Assembly (NCBI GenBank): GCA_050186055.1
Contig: JBFWYV010000053.1
Span: forward strand, 1-20,501
Length of the DNA stretch: 20,501 nucleotides
Direction: 5' to 3'
Origin: CAMDPA01 sp050186055
GTDB lineage: Bacteria > Pseudomonadota > Alphaproteobacteria > Rhizobiales > Hyphomicrobiaceae
Shown here: positions 1 to 7,677 of the stretch, in pieces
Numbering within the stretch: position 1 is the first letter of the stretch
How the letters are laid out: each line of letters opens with the position of its first letter
Translations under genes and position numbers: made by a program
Notes under the pieces: generated by a model
Told to the model about the DNA's origin: nothing
What the model saw: the letters and a program-made list of their open reading frames with translations, nothing else
Database searches by the model: none

Positions 1-305
1 TCTGCGGCGCGATTGGCACCCGCCAGCCGCGGGAGATCGCCGCCTGCCTTTTGGCCCCACTCCGGGCTGGCGCGCCAGGTCGGGCTTTCCAGCACAAATC
101 CGACCTTGTGCGCGATCGCGCGCGGCACGTAGCGGTCGAAGTAGGCCAGCAAGGCATCGCGTCCGCGGGCGCTGTCCAGCAGTGCAAACGCCTCGCCATA
201 TGGCAAGTCCCATCCTTCATGAAAGATCAGCGTGGTCTCGATGCCGCCGTCGGTCAAAAACAAGCCGCCCTCAAGCTGGGGCAGGCGCGCTCTATACTTG
301 GACAT
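1..305 (-). CDS. Homocysteine S-methyltransferase family protein (N-terminal part, runs off left edge)
   Basis: Reading the minus strand from the ATG at 305 gives about 101 codons without a stop. The product begins MSKYRARLPQLEGGLFLTDG and continues with GIETTLIFHEG. The LTDGGIETTLIF segment is typical of the first strand of the homocysteine S-methyltransferase/betaine-homocysteine methyltransferase barrel (Pfam S-methyl_trans), where the GGxET region lies close to the substrate. Family members move a methyl group from S-methylmethionine, betaine or a similar donor to homocysteine or another thiol, using zinc held by C-terminal cysteines. Those cysteines lie outside the window, so catalytic competence cannot be judged. 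A GGAGAG ribosome-binding site sits just upstream of the ATG. The gene is divergent from the TetR-type gene, which may control it. The family call is fairly secure; the substrate is unknown. Confidence 0.8.
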   Translation of the reverse strand, partial: MSKYRARLPQLEGGLFLTDGGIETTLIFHEGWDLPYGEAFALLDSARGRDALLAYFDRYVPRAIAHKVGFVLESPTWRASPEWGQKAGGDLPRLAGANRAA

Positions 306-392
306 CCGGTGCTCTCCTCTCTTCGGCCGCAGCAACCGCGGCTGTTGAGGGCAAAACTGAAGAAACGGCGGTCGCAAATCCAGGCTACTCGC

Positions 393-515
393 GGTACAGT
401 CCGGACAATCGCCGCATGGCGGCGGCAATTCGGGAGCCTCGGCCGCAATCCGCGGTCCTTTGCGAGCCGACAGAGCGTCGGCACAGCCCGTCAAGTGCAC
501 CAATGGTACAGTCCG
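393..515 (+). repeat. Pair of 11-bp direct repeats (GGTACAGTCCG) in the divergent intergenic region
   Basis: The word ggtacagtccg occurs at 393-403 and again at 505-515, between the methyltransferase-family gene and the TetR-type gene. The first copy runs into a perfect 8-bp palindrome gtccggac (399-406); the second partly overlaps the candidate operator at 496-510. Two copies flanking the likely promoter zone could be cooperative protein sites, but chance is not excluded. Confidence 0.35.
496..510. promoter_or_regulatory. Candidate TetR-type operator
   Basis: A 15-bp near-perfect inverted repeat, tgcaccaatggtaca, has arms that pair at every position except 498/508 around a central A at 503. 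It lies immediately before the preferred TetR start (518) and overlaps an alternative in-frame ATG at 503. A palindrome of this size in a divergent promoter region beside a TetR gene is the expected position for an autoregulatory operator. This is inference from symmetry and position only. Confidence 0.35.
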
Positions 516-517
516 TC

Positions 518-1150
518 ATGAGTGAAAGCGGGCATACTGAACGAAAAGGCAGCCCTACCCGGCAGCGTCTGCTCGACCTTGCCGAAGCCGCAGTGCTGGA
601 AAAAGGCTTTGCCGGCACATCGATCGAGGAGCTGATCACCGCCGCCGGCATCACGAAGAGCGGCTTCTTCTATCATTTCAGGGACAAGAGCGAGCTGGCA
701 AAGGCCCTCCTGCAGCGCTACATCGAGCGGGAGGACGAGCTGTTCGCCGAACTGTTCCGCCGCGCCGACGAACTCAACGAGGATCCGCTGCACGGCTTTC
801 TGGTGTGGCTCAGAATGCTGGCGAACCTCTTGGAGGATCTCCCGAACGGCCACCCCGGCTGCCTTGTCGCCTCCTATTGCTATCAGGACCATTTGTTCAA
901 TCGCGACGTGCGCGAGATCAACACCGCGGCGGTCCTGCGCTGGCGCCGCCTGTTCCAGCAACGCCTCGAACGCATCGCGGCGCGGTATCCGCCCCGGGTA
1001 AACGTCGACCTCGATGCGCTGGCCGACATGCTGTCCGCCGTTGCCGACGGGGGTATAATTCTGTCCAAGGTCGTCGCGGACAAGACCGCCCTGCCGCGCC
1101 AGATCCTGCTCTATCGGGAGTTCGTACGTACGATATTCATGGGCACCTGA
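518..1150 (+). CDS. TetR/AcrR family transcriptional regulator
   Basis: The 210-residue product is a one-component DNA-binding repressor by family. The helix-turn-helix region covers roughly residues 13-60 and includes LLDLAEAAVLEKGFAGTSIE, then the recognition segment AAGITKSGFFYHFRDKSEL, a textbook TetR signature. The C-terminal ligand/dimer domain contains the GCLVASYCYQ stretch seen in LmrA/YxaF-like TetR proteins. I chose the ATG at 518 because the ATG at 503 lies inside a palindrome that looks like an operator; neither has a strong Shine-Dalgarno sequence. The gene is divergent from the homocysteine methyltransferase-family gene and 80 bp upstream of the extradiol dioxygenase gene, so either could be its target. 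The inducer is unknown. Confidence 0.9.
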   Translation: MSESGHTERKGSPTRQRLLDLAEAAVLEKGFAGTSIEELITAAGITKSGFFYHFRDKSELAKALLQRYIEREDELFAELFRRADELNEDPLHGFLVWLRMLANLLEDLPNGHPGCLVASYCYQDHLFNRDVREINTAAVLRWRRLFQQRLERIAARYPPRVNVDLDALADMLSAVADGGIILSKVVADKTALPRQILLYREFVRTIFMGT

Positions 1151-1230
1151 AGAACCCCGGCCGATATTGGCTCGGGTCGCCATTCCTGCCTGGTTGCACG
1201 CATCGTCCGCAAATCACCGAAGTCCGAGCC

Positions 1231-2226
1231 ATGTCGATCCCTGCCCCCGTGTTCGAGCCACCCTTCCGCATCACGCGCGCGAGCCACGTCACACTGACGG
1301 TGAAGGACCTGGCTCGCAGCCGCGCCTTCTACACGGAGATTGTCGGCCTCGTGCCGACGGCTAAGACCGCTGACGCCCTTTATCTGCGCGGCATCGAGGA
1401 AGCCTGCCATCACTCGCTGGTGCTGCGCAAAGGGGACACGCCCGAATGCGCCTGTATCGGCATGCGTGTACTGACCGAATCCGATCTCGACCGTGCCTGG
1501 CAATGGCTCGAGTCGGAAGGCCATGCGCCCGCCTGGGCCAACGTTGCTTTCCAGGGTCGCACTCTGCGTTTTACCGACGCGGCCGGCGTTCCGATCGAGT
1601 TGTGCGCACAGATGCCGGTGGAGCCGCGCATGCTGACGAAGTTCAGCTCATGGCGCGGCGGCGCGGCCCAGCGCATCGATCATTACCAGATGCACACGCC
1701 CGACGTGCTGAAGGCCACCGCGTTCTATGTCTCGCTGGGCTTCAAGCTCACGGAATATATCGCACCGCCCGGACCTTTCGCTCCACTCGGGGTTTTCCTG
1801 TCCCGCAAGGGCAATCCGCACGACATCGTGTTCCTCGAGGGCGCCGGTCCTCGGATCCATCACTTCGCCTACGTCGTGCCGGAGGTGCACCACATTCTGA
1901 CCGCCTGCGATATCGCCGGCGAGATGGGATATGGCGCCGGAATCGAGCGAGGGCCCGGACGACATGGTCCCGGTCATGCCACGTTCATCTACATCCGCGA
2001 TCCCGACGGCCACCGCGTCGAACTGTTCAACACGCACTATCAGGTGATGGATATGGAGAACGAGCCGGTGCGGTGGGACCCGAGGCAGACATTGCCGTGG
2101 GGCCTGCCCGCTCAACGCACTTGGTTTGACGAGGCAACGCCGTTCACGGGGGCGCCCGTCACGCAGCCTGAGCCGGGACCGGGTCCGATGACGCTGGAGC
2201 GCTATCTGGCGGCCAAGTCCGGATGA
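1231..2226 (+). CDS. VOC-family extradiol ring-cleavage dioxygenase (catechol 2,3-dioxygenase type)
   Basis: The 331-residue protein has two vicinal-oxygen-chelate modules, roughly residues 16-128 and 148-270. The second module holds the expected Fe(II) facial triad: H151 (RIDHYQMH), H211 (RIHHFAY) and E264 (GHRVELFN). Likely second-sphere residues H197, H249 and Y254 (FIYIRDPDG) match the layout of the homoprotocatechuate 2,3-dioxygenase group. The C-terminal tail, with LPWGLPAQRTWFDEATPF, is also characteristic of this subgroup. Such enzymes open catecholic rings next to the diol using O2. The ATG at 1231 begins at the natural family N-terminus; a much longer upstream reading is antisense-like shadow. 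It follows the TetR gene by 80 bp and may be regulated by it. The exact catechol substrate cannot be told. Confidence 0.88.
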   Translation: MSIPAPVFEPPFRITRASHVTLTVKDLARSRAFYTEIVGLVPTAKTADALYLRGIEEACHHSLVLRKGDTPECACIGMRVLTESDLDRAWQWLESEGHAPAWANVAFQGRTLRFTDAAGVPIELCAQMPVEPRMLTKFSSWRGGAAQRIDHYQMHTPDVLKATAFYVSLGFKLTEYIAPPGPFAPLGVFLSRKGNPHDIVFLEGAGPRIHHFAYVVPEVHHILTACDIAGEMGYGAGIERGPGRHGPGHATFIYIRDPDGHRVELFNTHYQVMDMENEPVRWDPRQTLPWGLPAQRTWFDEATPFTGAPVTQPEPGPGPMTLERYLAAKSG

Positions 2227-2261
2227 CGCCCTTCGTCAGTGCGCCGACTCCCAATCGGCGC
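2224..2261. terminator. Two adjacent short hairpins at the dioxygenase/polA convergent junction
   Basis: The first inverted repeat is TGACG-CCCTT-CGTCA (2224-2238); it contains the TGA of the dioxygenase gene in one arm and the polA stop codon in the other. The second is GCGCCGA-CTCCCAA-TCGGCGC (2241-2261), a perfect 7-bp stem inside the last codons of polA. Neither is followed by a T-run on either strand, so these are not classical intrinsic terminators. Their position suggests a role in transcript end formation or RNA stability. Confidence 0.35.
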
Positions 2262-5250
2262 CGGACTTGGCATCGACGTGGATCGGCACCTTCATCTTGA
2301 CCGCCGGCAGCGTCGCGCCTTCCATCACCTTGCGCGCGACGGCGATGGTGTTCTCGACCTCGTCATCCTCGACCTCGAACACAAGCTCGTCGTGCACCTG
2401 CAGCAGCATCCGCGCCGACGCCAGCCCTCCCTTCTCGAGCGCCGCGGGCATGCGGATCATCGCACGGCGGATGATGTCGGCGGCCGAGCCCTGGATCGGC
2501 GCATTGATCGCCGCCCGCTCCAGGAACCCCCGCATCGACGGATTTCTGGTGTTGATCTCGGGATAATGGATGCGCCGGCCGAAAATCGTCTGAACGTAGC
2601 CGTGCTCCCGCGCAAACTTCTTCGTCGTCTCCATATAGTCGCGAATACCTGGAAAGCGCTCGAAATAGGTCTTGATGTAGGCTCCCGCCTCCTCGCGGGA
2701 AATGCCGAGCTGATTGGCCAGCCCGAAGGCCGAGATGCCGTAGATGATGCCGAAGTTGATGGCCTTTGCGCGCCGCCGCACCTCGCCGGGCATGCCCTCC
2801 ACCGGAACCCCGAACATCTCCGACGCCGTCATGGCATGGATGTCGAGCCCGTCTTCGAAGGCCTGCCGCAACTGCGGAATGTCGGCAATGTGCGCGAGCA
2901 CCCGCAGCTCGATCTGGGAATAGTCGGCGGAGATCAGCTTGTGCCCCTGTTCCGCAATGAAGGCAGTGCGGATCTGGCGGCCCTCTTTCGTCCGTATCGG
3001 AATGTTCTGCAGGTTGGGATCGGTGGACGCCAGCCGCCCCGTCGACGTCGACGCAAGCGCGTAGCTCGTATGGATCCGCCCCGTCTCGGGATGGATGAAC
3101 GTCGGCAGCGCATCCGTGTAGGTGGAGCGCAGCTTGGCAAGCTGGCGCCACTCCAGCATCGTGTTGATCAGCTTGCGGGCGTCGTCCGGCAGCTCCTCGT
3201 TGCCGGCAAGATCGTCGAGCAGGTTCGCGCGCGTCTCCCACTGGCCGGACTTCGTGCGCTTTCCGCCCGGCAGCCTCAGCTTGTCGAACAGCAATTCGCC
3301 AAGCTGCTTGGGCGAGCCCAGATTGAACCGCTGCCCGCCCGTCGCCACGCCTGCGAGCGCCTGCACCTCGTCCTCCAGCCGGGCGATCGACTGCGCGAAC
3401 TGGCTCGACAGCTTCGAAAGTATGACGGGCGACACCTTGATGCCGGCCCTCTCCATCTGCACCACGACCGGTAACAGCGGCCGTTCCAGCGTCTCATAGA
3501 CCGACGTCATGTGCTCCGCGACAAGGCGCGGCTTGAGCAGCATCCACAGCCGCAGCGTGACGTCGGCATCTTCCGCTGCATACTCCGCCGCCTTGTCGAT
3601 GGGGATGCCGGCGAAGGTCTTCAGCGACTTTTTGGCGCCCGGCGCATGCGCGATCACGTGATCGAACGAGATGCAGGTGTGCTTGAGATGACGCTCTGCC
3701 AGTTCATCCATCCCGTGGCTGCCGCGGCCGCTGTCCAGCACGTACGACATCAGCATCGTATCGTCGATCGGCTGGATATCGATCCCGTAGCGTGTCAGCA
3801 GCAGACCGTCGTACTTCAGGTTCTGCCCGATCTTGAGCAGCGAGCGGTCCTCCAGCACGGGACGCAGCAACTCCAGCGTCGCCTTCAGCGGCATCTGGCC
3901 ATCGACCAGCCCGATCTCGCCGAACAGATCTCCGCTGCCACGGGTATGTCCGAGCGGCACGTAGCAGGCTTCTCCCGGCGCTGTCGCCAGCGAGAAGCCG
4001 ACGATGTCCGCCTGCATCGCATCCAGGCTCGTCGCCTCGAGATCGAAAGCAAACCGGCCCGCTGCACGGCAGCGGTCAAGCCATGACACCAGCTCTTCGA
4101 CCGTCTTCACCGTCTGGTACTTGGAGCGGTCGATCCGCGCCGCCTGGATAGCCCGCGAATTGAATGCGACGACGGCGGCCGGCGTGCCTGCGCCACCCGG
4201 TTCGGCGGACGTTCCGGCTTGCGGCTTTGCGGTCGGTTCCCGATTTGCGCTCGGGGTCGCCGGGGCGGCAGCCGGGGGCGGCGCATCCACGCCAAGTCCT
4301 TCCGCGATGCGGCGGGTCAGCGTCGAAAACTCCATTTCCCGCAGGAAGCTCAGAAGCTGCGTCGGGTTCGGGTCCTGGACGCCGAGACGCTCAACCTCGA
4401 TGATCAGGGGAACGTCGTCCTTCAGACGGACGAGATCGCGGGAGATGCGCGCCTGATCGGCAAACTCGATCAGCTTCTCCCGGCGCTTGGGTTGCTTGAT
4501 CTCGCCGGCGCGCTCCAGAAGCGCATCGAGATCGCCATATTCCTTGATCAGCTCGGCAGCGGTCTTGACGCCAATACCCGGCACGCCCGGCACGTTGTCC
4601 ACCGAATCGCCGGCCAGCGACTGCACATCCACAACCTTGTCGGGCGGCACGCCGAACTTCTCGATCACCTCGTCCCGCCCGATCTTCTTGGCTTTCATGC
4701 CATCGAGCATGACGACGCCGGGACGCACGAGCTGCATCAAGTCCTTGTCGGACGACACCACCGTGACATCGCCGCCCTTGTCGATCACGGCGCGCGCGTA
4801 GGTGGCGATCAGGTCGTCGGCCTCGTAGCCGTTCTGCTCGATGCAGGCGACGTTGAAAGCCTTCACCGCGTCCCGGATCAGCGGAAACTGCGGCACGAGC
4901 TCCTCCGGCGCCGGCGGCCGATGCGCCTTGTAGTCCCTGTAGATGACGTTGCGGAACGTCTCCTCGGAATGATCGAAGATGACGGCGATGTGCGTGGGCG
5001 CCTCCGACGCCTTGGTCTCGCGCAGCAGCTTCCACAGCATGGCGCAGAAGCCGTGAATCGCGCCGACGGGCAAGCCATCGGACGGCCGCGTCAGCGGCGG
5101 CAGCGCGTGGAAGGCACGGAAGATGTAGCCGGAGCCGTCGATCAGGTAGGCGTGGCTGCCCTTGACGATCGGCACGGCCTCGCCTTCGGGACAGGTGATG
5201 ATCGGCGCGCGGGGCTCGCGTGGGGAGGGGGACGTATCGATGCTGGTCAT
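2236..5250 (-). CDS. polA: DNA polymerase I
   Basis: The 1004-residue replication and repair polymerase removes RNA primers and fills gaps. Three modules are visible. The 5' nuclease (about residues 30-315) has GSGYIFRAFHALPPL, EADD (143-146), SSDKDLMQL and the SVDNVPGVPGIG helix-hairpin-helix. The 3'-5' exonuclease (about 380-585) keeps D403/E405 (FDLEATS), N477/D481 (QNLKYD) and Y557/D561, so proofreading should be active. The polymerase domain has motif A DYSQIELR with D776, motif B RRAKAINFGIIYG (K829, Y837) and motif C VHDEL (H953, D954). An Ala/Pro-rich linker (about 321-360) joins the nuclease and Klenow parts. The ATG at 5250 is preferred over an in-frame start at 5313. No clear ribosome-binding site precedes it. 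It converges with the dioxygenase gene. Confidence 0.97.
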   Translation of the reverse strand: MTSIDTSPSPREPRAPIITCPEGEAVPIVKGSHAYLIDGSGYIFRAFHALPPLTRPSDGLPVGAIHGFCAMLWKLLRETKASEAPTHIAVIFDHSEETFRNVIYRDYKAHRPPAPEELVPQFPLIRDAVKAFNVACIEQNGYEADDLIATYARAVIDKGGDVTVVSSDKDLMQLVRPGVVMLDGMKAKKIGRDEVIEKFGVPPDKVVDVQSLAGDSVDNVPGVPGIGVKTAAELIKEYGDLDALLERAGEIKQPKRREKLIEFADQARISRDLVRLKDDVPLIIEVERLGVQDPNPTQLLSFLREMEFSTLTRRIAEGLGVDAPPPAAAPATPSANREPTAKPQAGTSAEPGGAGTPAAVVAFNSRAIQAARIDRSKYQTVKTVEELVSWLDRCRAAGRFAFDLEATSLDAMQADIVGFSLATAPGEACYVPLGHTRGSGDLFGEIGLVDGQMPLKATLELLRPVLEDRSLLKIGQNLKYDGLLLTRYGIDIQPIDDTMLMSYVLDSGRGSHGMDELAERHLKHTCISFDHVIAHAPGAKKSLKTFAGIPIDKAAEYAAEDADVTLRLWMLLKPRLVAEHMTSVYETLERPLLPVVVQMERAGIKVSPVILSKLSSQFAQSIARLEDEVQALAGVATGGQRFNLGSPKQLGELLFDKLRLPGGKRTKSGQWETRANLLDDLAGNEELPDDARKLINTMLEWRQLAKLRSTYTDALPTFIHPETGRIHTSYALASTSTGRLASTDPNLQNIPIRTKEGRQIRTAFIAEQGHKLISADYSQIELRVLAHIADIPQLRQAFEDGLDIHAMTASEMFGVPVEGMPGEVRRRAKAINFGIIYGISAFGLANQLGISREEAGAYIKTYFERFPGIRDYMETTKKFAREHGYVQTIFGRRIHYPEINTRNPSMRGFLERAAINAPIQGSAADIIRRAMIRMPAALEKGGLASARMLLQVHDELVFEVEDDEVENTIAVARKVMEGATLPAVKMKVPIHVDAKSGADWESAH

Positions 5251-5577
5251 GGGCCGAGTATAGCAGGGTTGGACCTGCGCTGACCAATACGGTTGGACCA
5301 AAGCCGTTGACAAACGGTGCCGCCGGTTTGCCCGACCGCGGCCTTGACGGTCGAGGGAAGTGAGGTTTCAACCACACGGCAGCACGTCATGGCCGCGCCG
5401 GGGCGACGTGGGAACGTCGGCTCGGAAACGGCGGCCATCCACGTGGCTCGACGCTGGCACAGAGCAAGCGAGTGGCTGTCGTTGTACGGCGGAGGGGCGC
5501 GAACAAACTGTTGCTGCTGACAAATCCGGCATGCAATGCTGTTTCGCTCAACTAGGCCGACTTGGGAGGAGAATGCC
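5251..5577. other. 327-bp divergent intergenic region between polA and the SDR gene
   Basis: No convincing gene was found here on either strand. It holds the possible polA promoter elements, the ggttggacc direct repeats (5267-5275, 5291-5299), a perfect inverted repeat CCGTT-GACA-AACGG (5304-5317) and a small GCAT-GCA-ATGC inverted repeat (5529-5539) about 40 bp before the SDR start. A TTGACA at 5307-5312 has no acceptable -10 partner. The promoter of the SDR operon must lie here but I could not pick it out. Confidence 0.5.
5258..5263 (-). promoter_or_regulatory. Possible polA -10 box
   Basis: The minus strand reads TATACT at 5263-5258, one base from the TATAAT consensus and only 7 bp upstream of the polA ATG. 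The best -35 candidate, TTGGTC about 19 bp upstream, is poor. If real, transcription would begin almost at the ATG, giving a nearly leaderless mRNA, which would fit the absence of a Shine-Dalgarno sequence. A 9-bp direct repeat ggttggacc (5267-5275 and 5291-5299) lies just upstream. Confidence 0.3.
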
Positions 5578-6453
5578 ATGGCACAGTACGACCTCGCGGG
5601 CAAAGCGATCATCGTCACGGGCGCCGGCAGCGGACTTGGTCAGGCCATGGCGCTGGGACTTGCCGAGGCCGGCGGTGCCGTTCTCGCTCTCGACGTGGAC
5701 CAAAGCCGCGCCGAAGACACCGTGGCGGCGGCGAAGGCGGCCGGCGCCAAGGGCCAGATCCTCCCGTTTGCCTGCGACGTCAGACGTGAATCGGAATGTG
5801 CCGCCGCTATCGATGCGGCACGCAGCAAGCTTGGCGGTCTCACGGGGCTCGTGAACTGCGCCGGACTTGGCATGGCGCACCTGCGCCCCGATGCATTCGC
5901 TCGTCCCCCGAAGTTCTGGGAAGCGGATCCGCAACGCTGGCAGGACATGATCGATGTCAACGTGCGCGGACCGTTCCTGATGGCGCGCGCAGCCACACCG
6001 GTCATGACAGCCCAGAAATGGGGCCGCATCGTCAACGTGACGACCAGCTTCAATACCATGCTCCGTGGCGGCAACATGCCTTACGGTCAGACCAAGGCGG
6101 CGCTGGAAGCGGCGTCGTCGAGCTGGCACGACGACCTCAAGGATACCGGCGTCACGGTCAACGTCCTGGTCCCTGGCGGCGCGGCGGATACGCGGCTCGT
6201 ACCCGACGATGCGCCCTATCCGCGCTCGGCTCTGATCAAGCCCACGGTCATGGTGGCGCCGATCCAGTGGCTGATGTCGAACCAGTCGGACGGCATCAGC
6301 GGCATGCGATACATCGGCAGGCTCTGGGACCCGCAGGCGGACTGGCGCACAGCCGCCGAGAAGGCCGGTGGACGCGTCGCATGGCCACAGCTTGCCGCAC
6401 AGGCGGCCGCCGCCGGCCAGCCTGTTGCTGTCGGTCGCAAGGAATCGTGGTGA
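5578..6453 (+). CDS. SDR family NAD(P)-dependent oxidoreductase
   Basis: The 291-residue classical short-chain dehydrogenase/reductase has a Rossmann fold. The cofactor loop TGAGSGLG is at residues 14-21, NCAG at 93-96, and the catalytic set N128, S157, Y169 and K173 (PYGQTK) is complete, so the enzyme should be active in interconverting an alcohol and a ketone. D39 and D41 after the second strand (LALDVDQ) hint at NAD(H) rather than NADP(H). Codon choice for the start is clear: ATG 5578 follows a strong GGGAGGAG at a normal distance. It is 52 bp upstream of the luciferase-like monooxygenase gene on the same strand, so the two probably form an operon. The substrate is unknown; the C-terminal tail beyond residue 245 is somewhat longer than in FabG. 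Confidence 0.9.
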   Translation: MAQYDLAGKAIIVTGAGSGLGQAMALGLAEAGGAVLALDVDQSRAEDTVAAAKAAGAKGQILPFACDVRRESECAAAIDAARSKLGGLTGLVNCAGLGMAHLRPDAFARPPKFWEADPQRWQDMIDVNVRGPFLMARAATPVMTAQKWGRIVNVTTSFNTMLRGGNMPYGQTKAALEAASSSWHDDLKDTGVTVNVLVPGGAADTRLVPDDAPYPRSALIKPTVMVAPIQWLMSNQSDGISGMRYIGRLWDPQADWRTAAEKAGGRVAWPQLAAQAAAAGQPVAVGRKESW

Positions 6454-6505
6454 AGCGCAGGCCGCTACTCCGGCCAATGACCTGCGAAGGGAGCCGTCGG
6501 TCAGC

Positions 6506-7615
6506 ATGAGTCGACCCAAGACCCGGATGGACAACGCCAACAGGTTCAAACTCGGCCTGTTCGGCATGAACTGCTCCAACGGCCTGACCATGACCAAGGC
6601 GCCCGAACGCTGGGACCAGTCATGGGCCAACAATCTCGCCGCCGCGCGGCTGGCCGACGAAGCCGGACTGGAATTTCTTCTCCCGATCGGACGCTGGCAC
6701 GGCTACCGCGGCGAAACCGACACCGAGGGGACCACGTTCGAGACGCTGCAGTGGGCGTGCGGCCTGCTGGCCGCGACCAAGCATATCTCTGCGTTCGGCA
6801 CGCTGCACGTCGCCTTCGTCAACCCGGTGTTCGCCGCCAAGCAGATGGTCACCGCCGATCACGTCGGCGCAGGACGCTTCGGCATCAATATCGTATCGGG
6901 GTGGAACCGCGGCGAGTTCCAGATGTTCGGCGTCGACTTGCTCGAGCACGACGAACGCTATGTGTACTCGGAGGAATGGCTGAGCATCGTCAAGCGGATC
7001 TGGAGCGAGGACGCCCCGTTCGATCACCAGGGAAAGTACTTCGATCTGCATCAGGTTCTGGCAAAGCCGAAGCCATACGGGGGCGGACGTCCGCTGGTGA
7101 TGAGCGCCGGATCGTCTCCGCAAGGACGCGCCTTTGCGGCCCGCCATGCCGATTGCCTGTTCATGATCATCGTCGACGAGACCACTCTTGCGCGTGACGT
7201 CGAAGCGGTGCGGCAAACTGCCGGCCGTCCCTGCGGCGTCTACGCCAGCGGCCACATCATCAGCCGCGCGACAGAAAAAGAAACGAAGGAATTCTACCAC
7301 TACATCGTTCATGAGCACGGTGACTGGGAGGCGGCCGAGCACCTCGCCTCAATCCGGCTCGGCGGCGGCGGCCGCTCGGTCCCGCCCGAAAGGCTGCGGT
7401 CGATGAAAGAGCGCCATATCAGCGGCATCGGCACTCTGCCGGTCGTCGGCACCTATGACCAGGTTGCAGCCACCTTCAAGCGGTACGCCGACGCCGGTCT
7501 CGACGGCATGGCAGTCGGACTGGTGAACTACATCACGGAATTTCCGATCCTGCGCGACGAGATCCTGCCGCGGATGGAACGGTTGGGCCTGCGTGGACCC
7601 GCGTCATCCACCTAG
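6506..7615 (+). CDS. LLM-class FMN-dependent monooxygenase (RutA/SfnG-like)
   Basis: The 369-residue protein belongs to the bacterial luciferase-like superfamily, TIM-barrel enzymes that use reduced FMN and O2. The segment GRFGINIVSGWNRGEFQMFG (residues 123-142) is very like the corresponding region of the pyrimidine monooxygenase RutA and the dimethylsulfone monooxygenase SfnG. The YSEEWLSIVKRIWS helix and KPYGGGRPLVMSAGSSPQGR phosphate-binding region also fit. Enzymes of this group need a separate flavin reductase, and none is evident nearby. The ATG at 6506 is preceded by AAGGGAG at a slightly long spacing; an ATG at 6527 is an alternative. It follows the SDR gene co-directionally and probably acts on the same compound or its product. 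The substrate is not predictable from this view. Confidence 0.88.
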   Translation: MSRPKTRMDNANRFKLGLFGMNCSNGLTMTKAPERWDQSWANNLAAARLADEAGLEFLLPIGRWHGYRGETDTEGTTFETLQWACGLLAATKHISAFGTLHVAFVNPVFAAKQMVTADHVGAGRFGINIVSGWNRGEFQMFGVDLLEHDERYVYSEEWLSIVKRIWSEDAPFDHQGKYFDLHQVLAKPKPYGGGRPLVMSAGSSPQGRAFAARHADCLFMIIVDETTLARDVEAVRQTAGRPCGVYASGHIISRATEKETKEFYHYIVHEHGDWEAAEHLASIRLGGGGRSVPPERLRSMKERHISGIGTLPVVGTYDQVAATFKRYADAGLDGMAVGLVNYITEFPILRDEILPRMERLGLRGPASST

Positions 7616-7677
7616 GTGATGCAGATCGAGAAATTGGCTCCAGACCGAGCTGCTTGACATGGCGGATTTCTCGATAG

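Noticed and set aside
491..1183. 230-codon minus-strand frame opposite the TetR gene
   Set aside because: The + strand product has an unmistakable TetR helix-turn-helix; the antisense product has no recognisable pattern.
2239..3474. Long open frame on the + strand opposite polA (about 411 codons), and another at 4219-5283
   Set aside because: They are antisense to well-conserved polA domains, their products are Arg/His/Leu-rich without recognisable motifs, and open antisense frames are expected in GC-rich coding DNA.
5307..5335. TTGACA at 5307-5312 as a -35 box for the SDR operon
   Set aside because: At 17-bp spacing the -10 position is GCCCGA, and the SDR start is about 240 bp further on.
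7609..7618. Perfect palindrome cacctaggtg at the end of the monooxygenase gene as a terminator
   Set aside because: It is only 10 bp with no loop and no T-run, so it cannot form a stable hairpin; probably chance around the TAG stop.
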